From the NCBI GenBank assembly GCA_047967505.1, contig CM106539.1: DNA of 64,000 nucleotides; one strand, 5' to 3'. The notes beneath the pieces are model-generated. The model did no database searches, had not been told where the DNA came from, and saw only the letters and a list, made by a program, of their open reading frames with translations. Numbering within the stretch: position 1 is the first letter of the stretch; each line of letters opens with the position of its first letter. The position numbers and the translations under genes are program-made. Of this stretch, positions 23,656 to 34,887 are shown piece after piece. This stretch comes from Dipteris shenzhenensis. Taxonomy: Eukaryota; Polypodiophyta; Polypodiopsida; Gleicheniales.

Positions 23656-25574
23656 ATAAATTTTTGAAAGTTACAAACAAAAAACTAATCTTTTGTATCG
23701 TGGGCACAAAGAATTAAAAATTAAATGAAGTAAAAAGAAATTAACTTATATCAAACTAAAGGAACCTAGACATCTTTTTGAATTAAATACAAAAGATCTC
23801 CATGACCATTATTACAAGGAGGGCATACATTAAGTTAATAATGGCCTCAAAAATCATACTATCATTAATATATATATATATATAGAACCACAAGAAATCA
23901 CAAGGGAGATGAAAGGGGCTCTAACTAGATAACAATAGGTGGGGTTGATCATGCACATATTTAGTTAATCTTGTAGGGTTACCTAATAGGGAAAAAAGGT
24001 TAGTATATGGGTTAGTGTGTCTAGTTAGTACCAAGGAAAGTATAGAAAGGGTAGGGGTAGTAAGTGCTTATGAGCATGCAAGAGGTACATAGAGACACTT
24101 CGCACAATCAAACAAAGCAGGGAACAGAGAGATAGTAAGGCAAGGGCACCGAGCTACGGGCACCGAGCAAAGTGTATCACCCATAGTCATCTCAAAACAA
24201 AGCAGGATTACCATGTAGCCAGTGACAACCCACACACAGGTAATCTACATCTTAAATGACATGCAAACACTATGTACAAGAGAAGCATTCAGTACATGGG
24301 GATGGGAACCATGCGATAGCAGGTAAGGTTAGCCAACACGGCACATCGTAGCATGAGAAAAGCAACGAATAGTGCAAGTGAAATATTAATGCAATAGAGT
24401 CAGGCTAAGCTTACATGATACAACCAAGAAGATACATATGTAAAACAAGCCATAGCTAGGACTCCAAAGGGAAGTAACGAGGAACTAAGCTCAAAGAAAA
24501 CCACGTGAAAGTGCCTTGTGAGCAATATGCCAACATATACACGCATCGAGAATACTAAGTGGCAATAAGCGACACTCGAATAAAGGTAATTGTCTTAATG
24601 CAAGATTAGAACTTAGCCATGCATTATTGTAGCATTGCGTGCAAACTACTATAGCCAACAGCCAAGCTGGTAATCAAAGCAGACACAATTGAGAACCCAA
24701 GACAGAACTGTGTTCGAATAGTACTAATTTTTACAACCATAATCTGTCCATAGACTTATGAGGGAGGATCATTCAAACAAGGAATGACCTCACAAAGGTC
24801 TTAGAGAGCACCATTTAAAGAAAGAAGTAGATAGGCTAAGCAGGTCAATGCACCATGAGCAAGGACATGTAAGTAGTGTAAGTGGAGACATGGCCTCAAG
24901 AATGGGCAGGTGGAAGAAAACATGATCGACTGTGATAAACACGAGAAGTGAACATATACGACACCAAGACAGGAGGAGAGCCATGTACCAAACAAATGGT
25001 AGTGCTTGCAGTGTGACGAAAAACCACTAACCCAAATAAAAGAATAACCAGTCCATGATGTTCGAACAAGCATAGAATTACCATTACACACCAACTGTTG
25101 CAAAGTCTTTAGAAGCTACGATACAATGACTAGTGAGACCTGGTTTACCGTAAGCATAGAGAAGTGGTAGTATATGTCATAAGAGAGGAAGGAGAGTTGT
25201 AGGAGCAGCACGGTAAGGTAAGGCCATGCGTAGGATTGCATATAGGAACATGTAGATGCAGGGAGGGTAGAATATAGGATAGCTTAATTAAAAGAGATAG
25301 CATAGACAGAGTCTATCATAGGTAAGGTAGAGGTGAAGCCTGAAGGCAAGCATAGGTGTGAATCTAAGAGGGAAAGTAGGTATAGAGAAGAGCACTAGAA
25401 TTACACAAGCAAAGGGAAGGAGCCAACGTACGTTGACACCTAGCAAGGAAGAGACAAGTTCAGGGATGCATAGAGGAAGGCTAATGCGTGAGGATGGGGA
25501 GTCTAGGGGGCTTAGGAACGCCAAAGTTTGCAAATTATTTCACCAAAATTAAGAAATTTCAATAATATTGAGTT

Positions 25575-25755
25575 TGACAAGCACAATATTGAAGAAAGAT
25601 CTCAAATCCCCAAGCAGTCCATGTTCTGAGGTCAGGGTCCACTTACCTGCCACCATCCAAACAAACTACATGTTAGAACATCATAGTTATGATTGGGTAG
25701 ACAAGTAATGCATGTTTTCACCAGCTTGTTATCGCTTTACCTAGGAATATAGACA
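25575..25755 (+). repeat. Direct repeat, copy 1
   Basis: About 180 bp containing TCTGAGGTCAGGGTCCACTT, CTGCCACCATCCAAAC and ACAAGTAATGC, repeated with about 80-85% similarity (by eye) at 26190-26360. The two copies are about 610 bp apart and in the same direction. Confidence 0.75.
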
Positions 25756-25939
25756 ACCATATGGATTCTTAGATTTTATATATATATAAAAAGTTTAAGT
25801 CCAAAGTGGACTAAGGAGCAAATAAGTGCATGGGTTGAGAAGGGATTAGTGAAGGTATGGGAGGATTAGTGTGCTTGGTATGTGGGTTGATTAAAAAGAT
25901 AGTGTAAAGGAGAGATTTCACGGGGGGTTACTTAAAAGG

Positions 25940-25990
25940 ATAATTCATAGTTGGGGAAGTATACATGTGTGTGTGTGTGTGTGTGTGTGT
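25940..25990 (+). repeat. (TG)n microsatellite with a unique 25-bp flank
   Basis: ATAATTCATAGTTGGGGAAG TATAC followed by a (TG)n run. The same flank and repeat occur in inverted orientation at 30310-30361, about 4.4 kb away. Confidence 0.85.
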
Positions 25991-26189
25991 CTATTTAGAT
26001 TTAATAATCCCATCAATAAATGAACCATACAATTAATTCAATCATTTGGATAATTATACAAAGATGCATATGAGAAATGGATTGAAATTCTTTAAGAAAA
26101 CTAAATTGCAATAACTTTTGACAAAATTATATTCCAAAAAATTGGTATGAAAAACATGAGAATTGGCAATAGAATTTTTCTTTATATTG

Positions 26190-26360
26190 AGTTTACAAGC
26201 AAAGAATCAGTACAACAGTGTCAAATCCATTAGGTAGTCCAAACTCTGAGGTCAAGGTCTACTTACCTGCCACCATCCAAACCAACCAGTTGCTAGAACA
26301 ATGAAGTTGAATTTGGGTGGACAAGTAATGCCTATATCCCCTAGCTTGTTATTGCTTTAC
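26190..26360 (+). repeat. Direct repeat, copy 2
   Basis: Second copy of the repeat at 25575-25755: TCTGAGGTCAAGGTCTACTT, CTGCCACCATCCAAAC, GGACAAGTAATGC, CTAGCTTGTTATTGCTTTAC. Confidence 0.75.
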
Positions 26361-27947
26361 CAAAGAACAAGAACACACCTTACGGAATTCTAAGATAGAA
26401 AGGAGCTTTAAAGGACTGTAAGAAAATGGCATGGCTTTTTAATTAATAAAGTGCAAAAAACATTATAGGGGGGGTAAACTTCCACTTTGAGTAGTAATTA
26501 AGGGACAAATAAATTAAATGTTTTAAAATATTAGTGAAAACCAAAATTGACTTAAAGCTGACCAAATCCATTAGTGAAAATTAATTAATATAGTAAACCA
26601 AGAGAATCTAGCTCTTTATGTGAAAAAAATGCAAGGTGGGTAGTCCTCAACCTTGTGGGAAACAATACTAACAATTAGATTAAAGATGATGGGGGGTAAT
26701 CTACACCCACAATGAGATGCAAAGAGGACATGGTCAACACCATCATGACCTACCTGAATTAAAAGAGTTAAATTGGTTAAATTGGGGGGTACTCCACACC
26801 CTTCTTTGAAGGACCCAAAAATGTTTTTTAGGAAAGTGAAAAAACAAATTAGCACAAAAGATAAAGAGCAAAATAAGCCTACTGTAGGTTTAAGTAGAAT
26901 ATATCTCAATTACCTATAAGTAAATATATAGGAAAAAAGGTGAGACATACAACCCGGGGCCAATTGAAGGGGCAGGATTAAAAAGGTCATAGGAAGCTTA
27001 ATAACCAAAGTCAACCATAAGGTTGACTCAATGAAAAACGTCACGGGAAGGCTACAAAGACATGCTGCCAATGAAGGAGGGACCGGAAATAAATGACTTC
27101 TACTCGACGAACTGCGATGAGCAATGATAGAAGTAATGCAAGTTGCATAAGCAAACAAGGCTCAACCAAAAGCATGAGTAGCAAAAGAGGAGAAGCGATG
27201 GGCAAATGAAACTGTAGCCAAGTCGTGATGATCCAACCCGAGAACCCAAGGCTAGAAGATACCCAGTAGAGTGTCTAAATCCATGTAGCCATGAAGAGTA
27301 TAAGTAAGAGGGAGGATGTGAGTTTGAGAGATAAGAGCTGCTGAGCACCAACCCGAGTGGCCATCATGTACCCCAACTGTGGCAAATGCCTTGAGACAAG
27401 CTCCCTATCGTAAAGTAGCAAATAATACGTAGGTTGAAAGCTAGTGATAAGCAAAAAATGTAAAAAAAGAGAGACGAAAGGGTAGCTTGGGCTCAGAGAG
27501 AGAGTGCGAAGCCATGTAGAGAGACCAATGGTTGAAGAGAGACCAAGTACAAGGTAAATCGAAGAGAAGGCACGAGTAGCAAACCAGCATGTAAGTGCAT
27601 ACTAGACAAAATGAAGCAACTGCTACACCAAGGAGGTGTCGAGCCAGCCGTTAAAGGACCTCGCAAGCAAAGAGACAAGTAGCCTACAAAGGCAAGGCAT
27701 AGAGCAAGGAAGAGCTAATGACCCGTGGGCGAAATGACAAAGTAAGTACCAAGAGTTCGTTATGGAGAGGCACCTGAATGAAGAGCAGATGGGAGAAAGA
27801 CGATAAAGCAGAGAATAAGGTGGAAAAGGCTCTTACCACCATTATAAATGTCGCACATGCCAAGAATTAAAAAAGGGACCACGATAGGCGGTGCATAACG
27901 CCACGCCATATGTTGAAGGGCAAGGGATAGGGGGTTGGTGGGAAAGG

Positions 27948-28053
27948 ATAAGGGGTGGAATTATGTGTTAGTGGTAGGGTTGGGTTTAAGGGATAAAGGG
28001 TAAGGGGTAGAATTGTAGGTTAGTAGTAGGGTTGGGTTTAAGGGGGTCAAAAG
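27948..28053 (+). repeat. Tandem duplication, 52-bp unit
   Basis: Two copies of AGGGGT(G/A)GAATT...TAGGGTTGGGTTTAAGGG, starting near 27951 and 28003. The unit contains telomere-like words but not a run of TTTAGGG. Confidence 0.8.
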
Positions 28054-28899
28054 CCATTTGGTGGTGTCGTAAAAAGAATTAACATGCACAAAAGTATAAG
28101 GGAAACTAAAGTAAATATTCTAAAGGGATGGGGGAAAAACGTTACTGCCTAGGAATAAAAATACATTAGAAAGAAAATAATGGGGCCTAAGAAAATTGTA
28201 ATTAATTAGCCTTAAATGCCACACAAAATAGGAGACGTAGTAAAAGAAAAAAATAAAATTTATTACCAAGAGTGATATTAAAAATCGAAGGGAAGGGGGG
28301 ACTAAAATTAAGAAAGAGGAAAGGTATTTTTAAAGTGCATTCCAAGAGAGTGAATAAATTATAACATTTAGTGAGGGGTGGTTAAGGTTGAGTTTGTGTG
28401 TACAATATGTGAAAGTAAGGATACATTAAAAGTCCATAAATATAAGAAAGCCCATAAACCTAAGAGCATAATTATTTGCCCAAAACCATAGAAAATACAT
28501 GAAAATAATGCCTATACACATACAAAAAATGATGCCAATAATGCTTTTAGACATAATTGAAGTCGATAATTTCCAATCGAAAAAAGAAGCAGAGAAGGGG
28601 GGACAGGAAAAATTATGTGTGAGAGTGTACTTAAAATAAGAGAAAGGGGAGGGTAAAACCCCGATATGAAGTTGTAAGAAAAAATTAGGGTTTGAGTATT
28701 ATTAGGGATTACGGCCTATAGCATAAAATAAATAAATACATAAATAGGTCATTAACAAATAAGAGGGGGAAGAAAACCAAAAGAGAAGAAATAGGGCATA
28801 GGGGATTTAGGAAATTTTACATGTAGGGTTGGGGGGTAGGGGTAGGTGTGGTAACATAATATTGAAAGTGTGAAGAATGCTAAAGTCTATATAATACTT

Positions 28900-30305
28900 T
28901 ATGCTCACCATATAATACCACCTCTTGAAATACCTTTGATGAATAGGTGGAATGCCATGCTATCTAAATAAGCATGACCGGCTTGGAAGAGCTTTGACGT
29001 CGACCTATAGTAAGGAGGTGCCATCACATATATGTAGGTGTTGACAAGCAAATCAACTATAGTTGAAGTCCCTTGGTGGTGGCAAAAAGTGAGAAGACGG
29101 TCATGATGATGGAAATTGATCCCATCTATCAGATACATTTACTGTGATTGATTAGGGTTTCTTGGTTATAGCTATTCACATGTTGTTCATTACTCAAAAC
29201 CTCATATTGGCTCATGAGCTAGGTGATTCTTCCTAGAGAACTTTTAAGATGCTCGAATGCAGGTGCATAGGGCTGTAGGGACCATGCATGTGATATAGAT
29301 CATGTTGTGAAAATGTACTAAAGTATAATCAACCTACATGGCCAAAATCCAACTGGCACAAGCTAATTGATGATATGCCATGGTGGTAATAAGACCACTA
29401 GTTTTATAAGTTTTTGTGACTGTGTTTTTAGTGAGCTACAAATATATGGGGGAGCATAACATGGACACAGTGGGCAGGCCTTTATGACTAATTTTTAAAT
29501 CTTGAGGCCTATGTAAAAACTATAGATTTCTCCTCAAATGCATATAATATGATGGTTAATAAGGGTTTACCAAAGTGTCACACACTAGCTATGGATATAT
29601 ATAGTCCCCAAACACATGGGGTGTGGCCGATACTCTACATAGAATACTAGCTCTCAAACACATGGGGACAAGAATATAGCCAATCGCCAAAATACAAGGG
29701 ATTTATGCATCAATAAATATACAAAGATTTCCCCTACAAGCGCACGCAGGATTGTGTGAAGTAAAAATTAAGTATGCTTACTATTTTTAGAGTGGTCACA
29801 CAACCACTCACATATCAATAGCCACAAGTAGCTCTTTGAAATATGAGTTCTAAACATGGTATCTTATTCTTGGAACATTTGAAAGCTGATGAATCCTACA
29901 CTATATACCGCTTACTAGGATAATGTCTCGATAATGTTTTGATGATTGAGAGTTGCATTTGGTATTGTGACATCGATAACAAGTGGGGCTCTGCAATGAA
30001 GCCTATAGTCCCACAATCAAAAGGTTCTTGTTCTAACAAATCTTTTTTGTGGATGGATGCAGGTGGTTGGAGCTCCTTCAACACCATTTGCGACCAGTTA
30101 CAAGCTTGTCAAATTAAGCTAGCCTTACTATTGTGCATATATAATGTAGACCCCACATGCCGAGTCATGTTTATTATTTTTTAATGGAATGTACCATTTG
30201 GTATGGTCTTTGCCTAAAGAAGTGAATGGAAGTGTGTCAGTCTTTGAAAGTCACACACACACACAATTTTTTATTAGGTAATGTATCTCACAAAAACACT
30301 TATTC

Positions 30306-30309
<4 letters not shown>
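28900..30309. other. Unassigned stretch downstream of the CACTA gene
   Basis: No recognised domains. Short frames occur on both strands (29896-30087 minus, 29939-30184 plus overlap each other). The 3' end of the CACTA element, including its terminal repeat, should lie here but was not found. Confidence 0.3.
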
Positions 30310-30336
<27 letters not shown>

Positions 30337-30361
30337 GTATACTTCCCCAACTATGAATTAT
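30310..30361 (-). repeat. (CA)n microsatellite with inverted copy of the 25940 flank
   Basis: A (CA)n run followed by GTATACTTCCCCAACTATGA ATTAT, the exact reverse complement of the flank at 25940-25965. It also creates an artificial His/Thr repeat in a plus-strand frame at 30226-30840. Confidence 0.85.
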
Positions 30362-30575
30362 TCAATATCTATATCTCCTATCTCATGATCATCCTCCTCT
30401 CTTGTATCACGGTCATCATCACATCCATGGCCATGATCATCCTCCATACGCTCCATATTAGTAAATGTACTATACATCACTTTGGAACGTGGCATAATAG
30501 GTATGACATGCCACCACCTATTATTATCCACCATTGGTTGATAGACAACCTAATTCAAACACAAATACAATCATG

Positions 30576-32588
30576 TTACTTTTCTTGCATCAAATATTTA
30601 AAAGCGAGTATTTTTATGTGTGTGCATAGTACCTGTTCACATTGTTGCGGTAGTATTAGTGTGTCCTTCCTACTTTGCCAAAACTTTGTGGAGTCAATAG
30701 TTACAAAGCCACTTGCATGGCATTTGATTGTTGCATTAGGGCCTCTTTCCACCACGTCCTTAAACCACTTTACATCCAAAACATACACAAAGAAGCGTCG
30801 AAAGTCAAGCATAATGATATCTTGGATTATGCCACAATAATCATCCATGACTCCATTGGCTCCCTCAAAGCTAGCAATGACGCTGCAATCTTGTGTGTTT
30901 CTCTTATCATCAATCCGTTGTGTTCGAAAATGCTTGCCCTCACACCATATAGCATTGAACATAGTGCACTACACCAAGAAAAATTCAATTAAATAAGCAA
31001 TCTAAATTATAAAAACCTCCTAACTTATGCATAACATTCTATATACCGACCTTGCTCATGCATCCCCTAGCATACTCCCATTCTTCCATTGTGATATGCA
31101 TCCCCTCGTCTTTCTCTGCTTTCTCCATTTCATCAAGTAGCCAATCCACATGAATATCCTTTGGAAGTGCTCTTAGACGCTGAGGGTATGGCCATGAGAT
31201 CCGTGGTGTGTACGAAAGAGGGCCCTTTCTTCTTGTCTTCTTGCCTTTGCATCCTCGTATCTTTCACCCATCTTTTCATCACATCACTATTAAGCACGCA
31301 AAATAGGTTGATACTATTACGCAACTCCGTGTCTATTACTTTGTTACGTCCTTTTCCTTGAGGCACAATAGAGGTCATCCTTAGGTCTTCATCATCTCTC
31401 CATAGTCGTGGGAGAGAGCTATCCACATCAACAAGAAACTCAGAAATATATACAAGTGACTCTTGTACCAACCAACCCTCGGCCATGCTACCTTCGGGTC
31501 TTGCATTTTGTCTCATGAAGCCCTTCAAGGTCTTCATGAAGCGCTCGAGGAAGAACAACCATCGTGCATGTATAGTACCGCATATAGCAATCTCATCCAC
31601 CAAATGCACTATGAGATGTAGTTGGCTTGTGAGAATAGAACGTGGAAATGTCTCCTCCACTAAACAAACCTCCTCCACTGACATAACTCAAGCATTCTCA
31701 AGCGTGGTGGGATCTATTTCCTTTGAGCTCACATACCTCACAAGCTCGCCCATCTTGTAAATACAATCTTTCACGTCCTTTGATGCACTACGTGAAATGC
31801 TAGTAGGTAGTATGAACTGAACCCGCGAGGAGGTGGTTGATTAGTTGCTTATAGCTATTCACTCACAAATTTGAAAGGAAAAAGATATTATGCATATAAA
31901 ATACTTACTTGGAGCATCTTGTGCCAATCATGAGATTTCAAGCCATATAATTGGTGATTCTCATAGATGACCTTATTCAATGCGTCTGCCCGTGAGGCAA
32001 CTAGCGAAGGACCACAAACAGGACATGCATGGTAACCCGATGTAGTGAGACCTGAAACAATAGATGCAATTAAGAGTGGAAGGTGGGTTTAGGGTGCCAC
32101 GTCCTTGCTTATTCATAATTAAAAAATGCAATGCTTACCTGAACACTCGCCATAGCCTGGGAAGTCATGCATCGTCCACATCAAGACTGCTTTTTGCAGT
32201 TGAAGTCTCGTGATGAGGGAGGCCTGCTCACATCATGCACCTCGATACCTCTCCAAAGTATCTCTAGCTCATCAATCAAAGGCTCCAAATAAACATCAGG
32301 GTTTTTGACTTTATGTTTCCCTGGAATTAGAAGGGACAGCATGACATGTCCTTTCTTAATAGCCATAGAGGGTGGAAGATTGTAATTCACCAATACCACT
32401 AGCCATACACTGTAAGACGTGCTTTTGAGACCAAATGGGTTCACACTGTCCATACCCAATCCAAGTCTCAAGCTCCTAGGTTCTTCCTTGAAGCTTGGCC
32501 ATGTGTCTTCAATATGCTTCCACGCAGGAGAGTCTGCGGGAGTTCTCCACTTGCCATCGGTTGATCGATGGGAGGAATGCCATGACAT
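30576..32588 (-). pseudogene. CACTA (En/Spm) transposase gene, at least four exons
   Basis: Minus strand. Exon a (32588-32139) is TNP2/transposase_21: MSWHSSHRSTDGKWRTPADS, then RSLRLGLGMDSVNPFG and SLLIPGKHKVKNPDVYLEPL, then TMHDFPGYGECSG. Exon b (32051-31909) has LTTSGYHACPVCGPSL and LKSHDWHKMLQ. Exon c (31816-31051) is DUF4218: FILPTSISRSASKDVK, then LHLIVHLVDEIAICG and FMKTLKGFMRQNARPEGSMA. Exon d (from 30968) is DUF4216: YCGIIQDIIMLDFRR and VKWFKDVVERGPNA. All three introns (about 87, 92 and 82 bp) are GT-AG and the joins are in phase. Lesions are few: a 1-base loss near 32190, TGA at 31688-31690, and a frameshift near 31200. The N-terminal part of TNP2 and the TIRs are missing. The transposase would cut and move CACTA elements in the nucleus. 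Confidence 0.9.
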
Positions 32589-32599
32589 GAGCTCTGCAA

Positions 32600-32984
32600 T
32601 AGATTTGCACTGATTTGCACTTGAACATATGTTGGATGCGAGGGATTATGGGAAAATGTTATCTCATTTCTAAAATTTAAAGAAAAAATCTCAAATTTAA
32701 ATTTCTTATCTTTGCAAAATATCTTGAAATTTATTTTGCAACTCTATTCAATTTATAATTTGCAAGCTGTTCATTGGACTATGATTTGGGACAACAGAAT
32801 TACAATAGGTACTTCTATGGTAGCATTTAACTAATTTCACAAACATGAAAACATCAATTAGTAGAAAAAAAAAGCAACTTCTAATATTAGCATTCAAATA
32901 ACAAAAATTCCTCATGGTAATTAATCAAAAAAATTTTTGAACAATATAAAATCTCTTAATTGATTATATAGATCCTATTTTGTG
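32600..32984. other. AT-rich stretch upstream of the CACTA exons
   Basis: The first bases may still belong to TNP2 (the minus strand reads SANQCKSIAE just before MSWHSS). The rest is AT-rich with no frame or repeat recognised. Confidence 0.3.
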
Positions 32985-34580
32985 TCTTTAATAATAAAAT
33001 ATATTTTACCATTATGACCTAAATGAAAAGTGCTATGTACTAAATGCAAAGTTCTATATCCCAAAGTCAAGTAACTACTTGCTATATGCAAAATACTATG
33101 TGCAAAATGCAAAATCCTATGAACCCAAGGAAGGGCACGTTCCTTGGTCTTATAATTTTTGGAGAGGAAGCGTGCCAACTCTCCCCCCACACTATACATG
33201 TGGTTATGTGCTAAATGTGAAGTACCATGTGTAAAATACAAAGTACTATGTGCAAAATTCAAATTGCTAAGTGTCAAATTCAAATTGCTAAGTGCTAATT
33301 GCAAGTTCAAAGTACTATGTGCTAAATGAAAAGTCTTGTATGCCAAAATACTATGTGCTAAATGGAAAATGATATGAACCCAAGGAAGGGCACATTCCTT
33401 GGTCTTATAATTTTTGGAGAGGAAGTGTACCAACACTATATGTGTGGTTATGTGCAAAATGCAAAGTACCATGTGCAAAATGCAAAGTGCTATATGCAAA
33501 ATTCAAATTGCTAAGTGCCAAATTGAAACATCTTTGTGCTAATTGCAAGTTTAAAGTACTATGTGCTAAATGAAAAGTCTTATATGGCCAAATACTATGT
33601 GCTAAATGTAAAATGATATGAACCCAAGGAAGGGCATGTTCCTTATAATTTTTGGATAGGAAGTGTGCCAACTCTCCCCCCACACTATATGTGTGGTTAT
33701 CTGCTAAATGTGAAGTACCATGTGCAAAATGCAAAGTGCTATGTGCAGAATTCAAATTGCTAAGTGCTAAATTGAAAGTAATATGTGCTAAATGAAAAGT
33801 GCTATATCCCAAATTCAAATTGCTACCAAATATATACAAAGTGCTATATCCCAAATTCAAATTGCTATGAAATATATGCAAAATGATATCTGCTAAACAA
33901 AACTCCTATCTGCAAAATGCAAAGAGCTATTTACCATGTGCTATATTCGAAATGCTATATGCTACATTCAAATTGCTATATGCTATATTCAAATTGCTAT
34001 CAACATAAACTAGAGATGTTATAAATTATGTGTGAAATAAAAGTGTTAAATTCGTATTACTACATGCTATATGAAAAATGTTGTTTACTAAATACAAACT
34101 GATATGAGCCCAAAGAAAAGGACGTTTTTTGGTCTTATAATTTAACAGGAATTGTCCTACTTCCTCCCACAGAAACATATAATTTTATGTTAAATGAAAC
34201 ATTAATTGTGCCAGATGAAAAGTCTTATGTGCTAAATTTAAATTCCTATGTACTAAATTTAAATTCATATGTCTTGAATGCAATTTAAATGAACCTTAGA
34301 AATTGTACCTTCCTTCATCTTATAGCTTTAAGAAAGAAATTGTGCAAACTCTGTCATCAAAAAACGTGTAGTTATCTAATAAATACAAAATGATATATGA
34401 TCTTATAAAATTAGGAGAGAAAGCATGTGAACTCCTTCCACACTAATGTGTGATTATGTGTAAAATACAAATTGCATATTTGCAAAATACTATATGCTAA
34501 AATGCAAGTTGATATAAATCCAAAGAAGGGGACATTCGTTGGTGTTATAATTTTAAGATAGGAAGTGTGCTAGTTAAACC
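32985..34580 (-). repeat. 21-bp minisatellite in a roughly 245-bp higher-order repeat
   Basis: Long runs of 21-base units of the type GTGCAAAATGCAAAGTGCTAT are punctuated by a distinct spacer: GAACCCAAGGAAGGGCA, then CCTTGGTCTTATAATTTTTGG, then GTGCCAACTCTCCCCCCACA. Spacers start at 33121, 33376, 33620, 34106, 34291 and 34516; the first gaps are 255, 244 and 486 (two units), then the array decays. Because 21 is a multiple of three, minus-strand frames stay open (33499-32975 and 33881-33405) and encode heptad-like text such as AHSTLHFAHGTSHLAHNH. I regard those frames as a by-product of the repeat rather than genes. Confidence 0.9.
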
Positions 34581-34804
34581 CTCATCCATTAAACCAAAAA
34601 AGGTACTTCTATTGTCACATTTTGGTCACTTCATTTTATAAATTCAATAAGAATCAAATTATACAGTAAAACATATAAACTTAATAAAATTATAAAATTA
34701 TGGGAAATCACAACAAATTCATTGAAATATATTCTAGCTCAATACAGCTACCTGCCTGGAACTAGTTGTGGGGTTTTCTCCTAAGACGTAAAGTGCCGAG
34801 GTCT

Positions 34805-34832
34805 GCCCAGATTAAATCTGTTTAATCTGGGC
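34805..34832 (+). other. Perfect 12-bp inverted repeat (hairpin)
   Basis: GCCCAGATTAAA, loop TCTG, then TTTAATCTGGGC. It is followed by CATCCGATCCGATC, a word often seen near plant transposon ends. It could be a transposon terminus or a transcription-linked hairpin; no matching partner end was found. Confidence 0.7.
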
Positions 34833-34887
34833 CATCCGATCCGATCACTTTGATTCACGCTCTCTCTAACTAGAAGCTCAACGTTAA

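Larger units (their letters stand above)
23700..28900 (+). other. Five kilobases of purine-biased sequence without genes
   Basis: The plus strand is markedly A+G rich over most of this interval (frequent GGGG, AAGG, GAGAGG), with long weak frames only on the minus strand. A diverged block near 25090-25125 (CCAACTGTTGCAAAGTCTTTAGAAG) resembles one near 27375-27405 (CCAACTGTGGCAAATGCCTTGAGAC), so the two halves may be old copies of one non-coding element. A (TA)n run is at 23868-23884. No protein family was recognised. Confidence 0.45.

Noticed and set aside
24790-27700. Several 60-100 codon minus-strand ORFs rich in Leu, Ser, Cys and Phe
   Set aside because: Expected from translating the complement of purine-rich DNA (pyrimidine-rich codons); no conserved motif.
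27948-28053. Interstitial telomere repeat (GGGTTTAAGGG, TAGGGTTGGG)
   Set aside because: No consecutive TTTAGGG units; it is a 52-bp tandem duplication that happens to contain similar words.
30226-30840. 204-codon plus-strand ORF with a His/Thr repeat
   Set aside because: It is created by the (CA)n microsatellite and lies opposite the DUF4216 exon of the CACTA gene.
30961-30980. CACTACACCAAGAAA as a CACTA terminal inverted repeat
   Set aside because: On the coding (minus) strand it is the splice acceptor TTTTTCTTGGTGTAG within the transposase gene, and no inverted partner was seen.
32975-33881. Two long minus-strand ORFs with heptad repeats as possible repeat-protein genes
   Set aside because: The openness follows from a 21-bp repeat unit; no start context, domain or unique flank supports a gene. 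Kept as a finding about the repeat only.
34805-34875. Helitron 3' end (hairpin plus CTAG)
   Set aside because: The CTAG lies about 35 bases after the hairpin, too far, and no 5' TC end or Rep/helicase was found.
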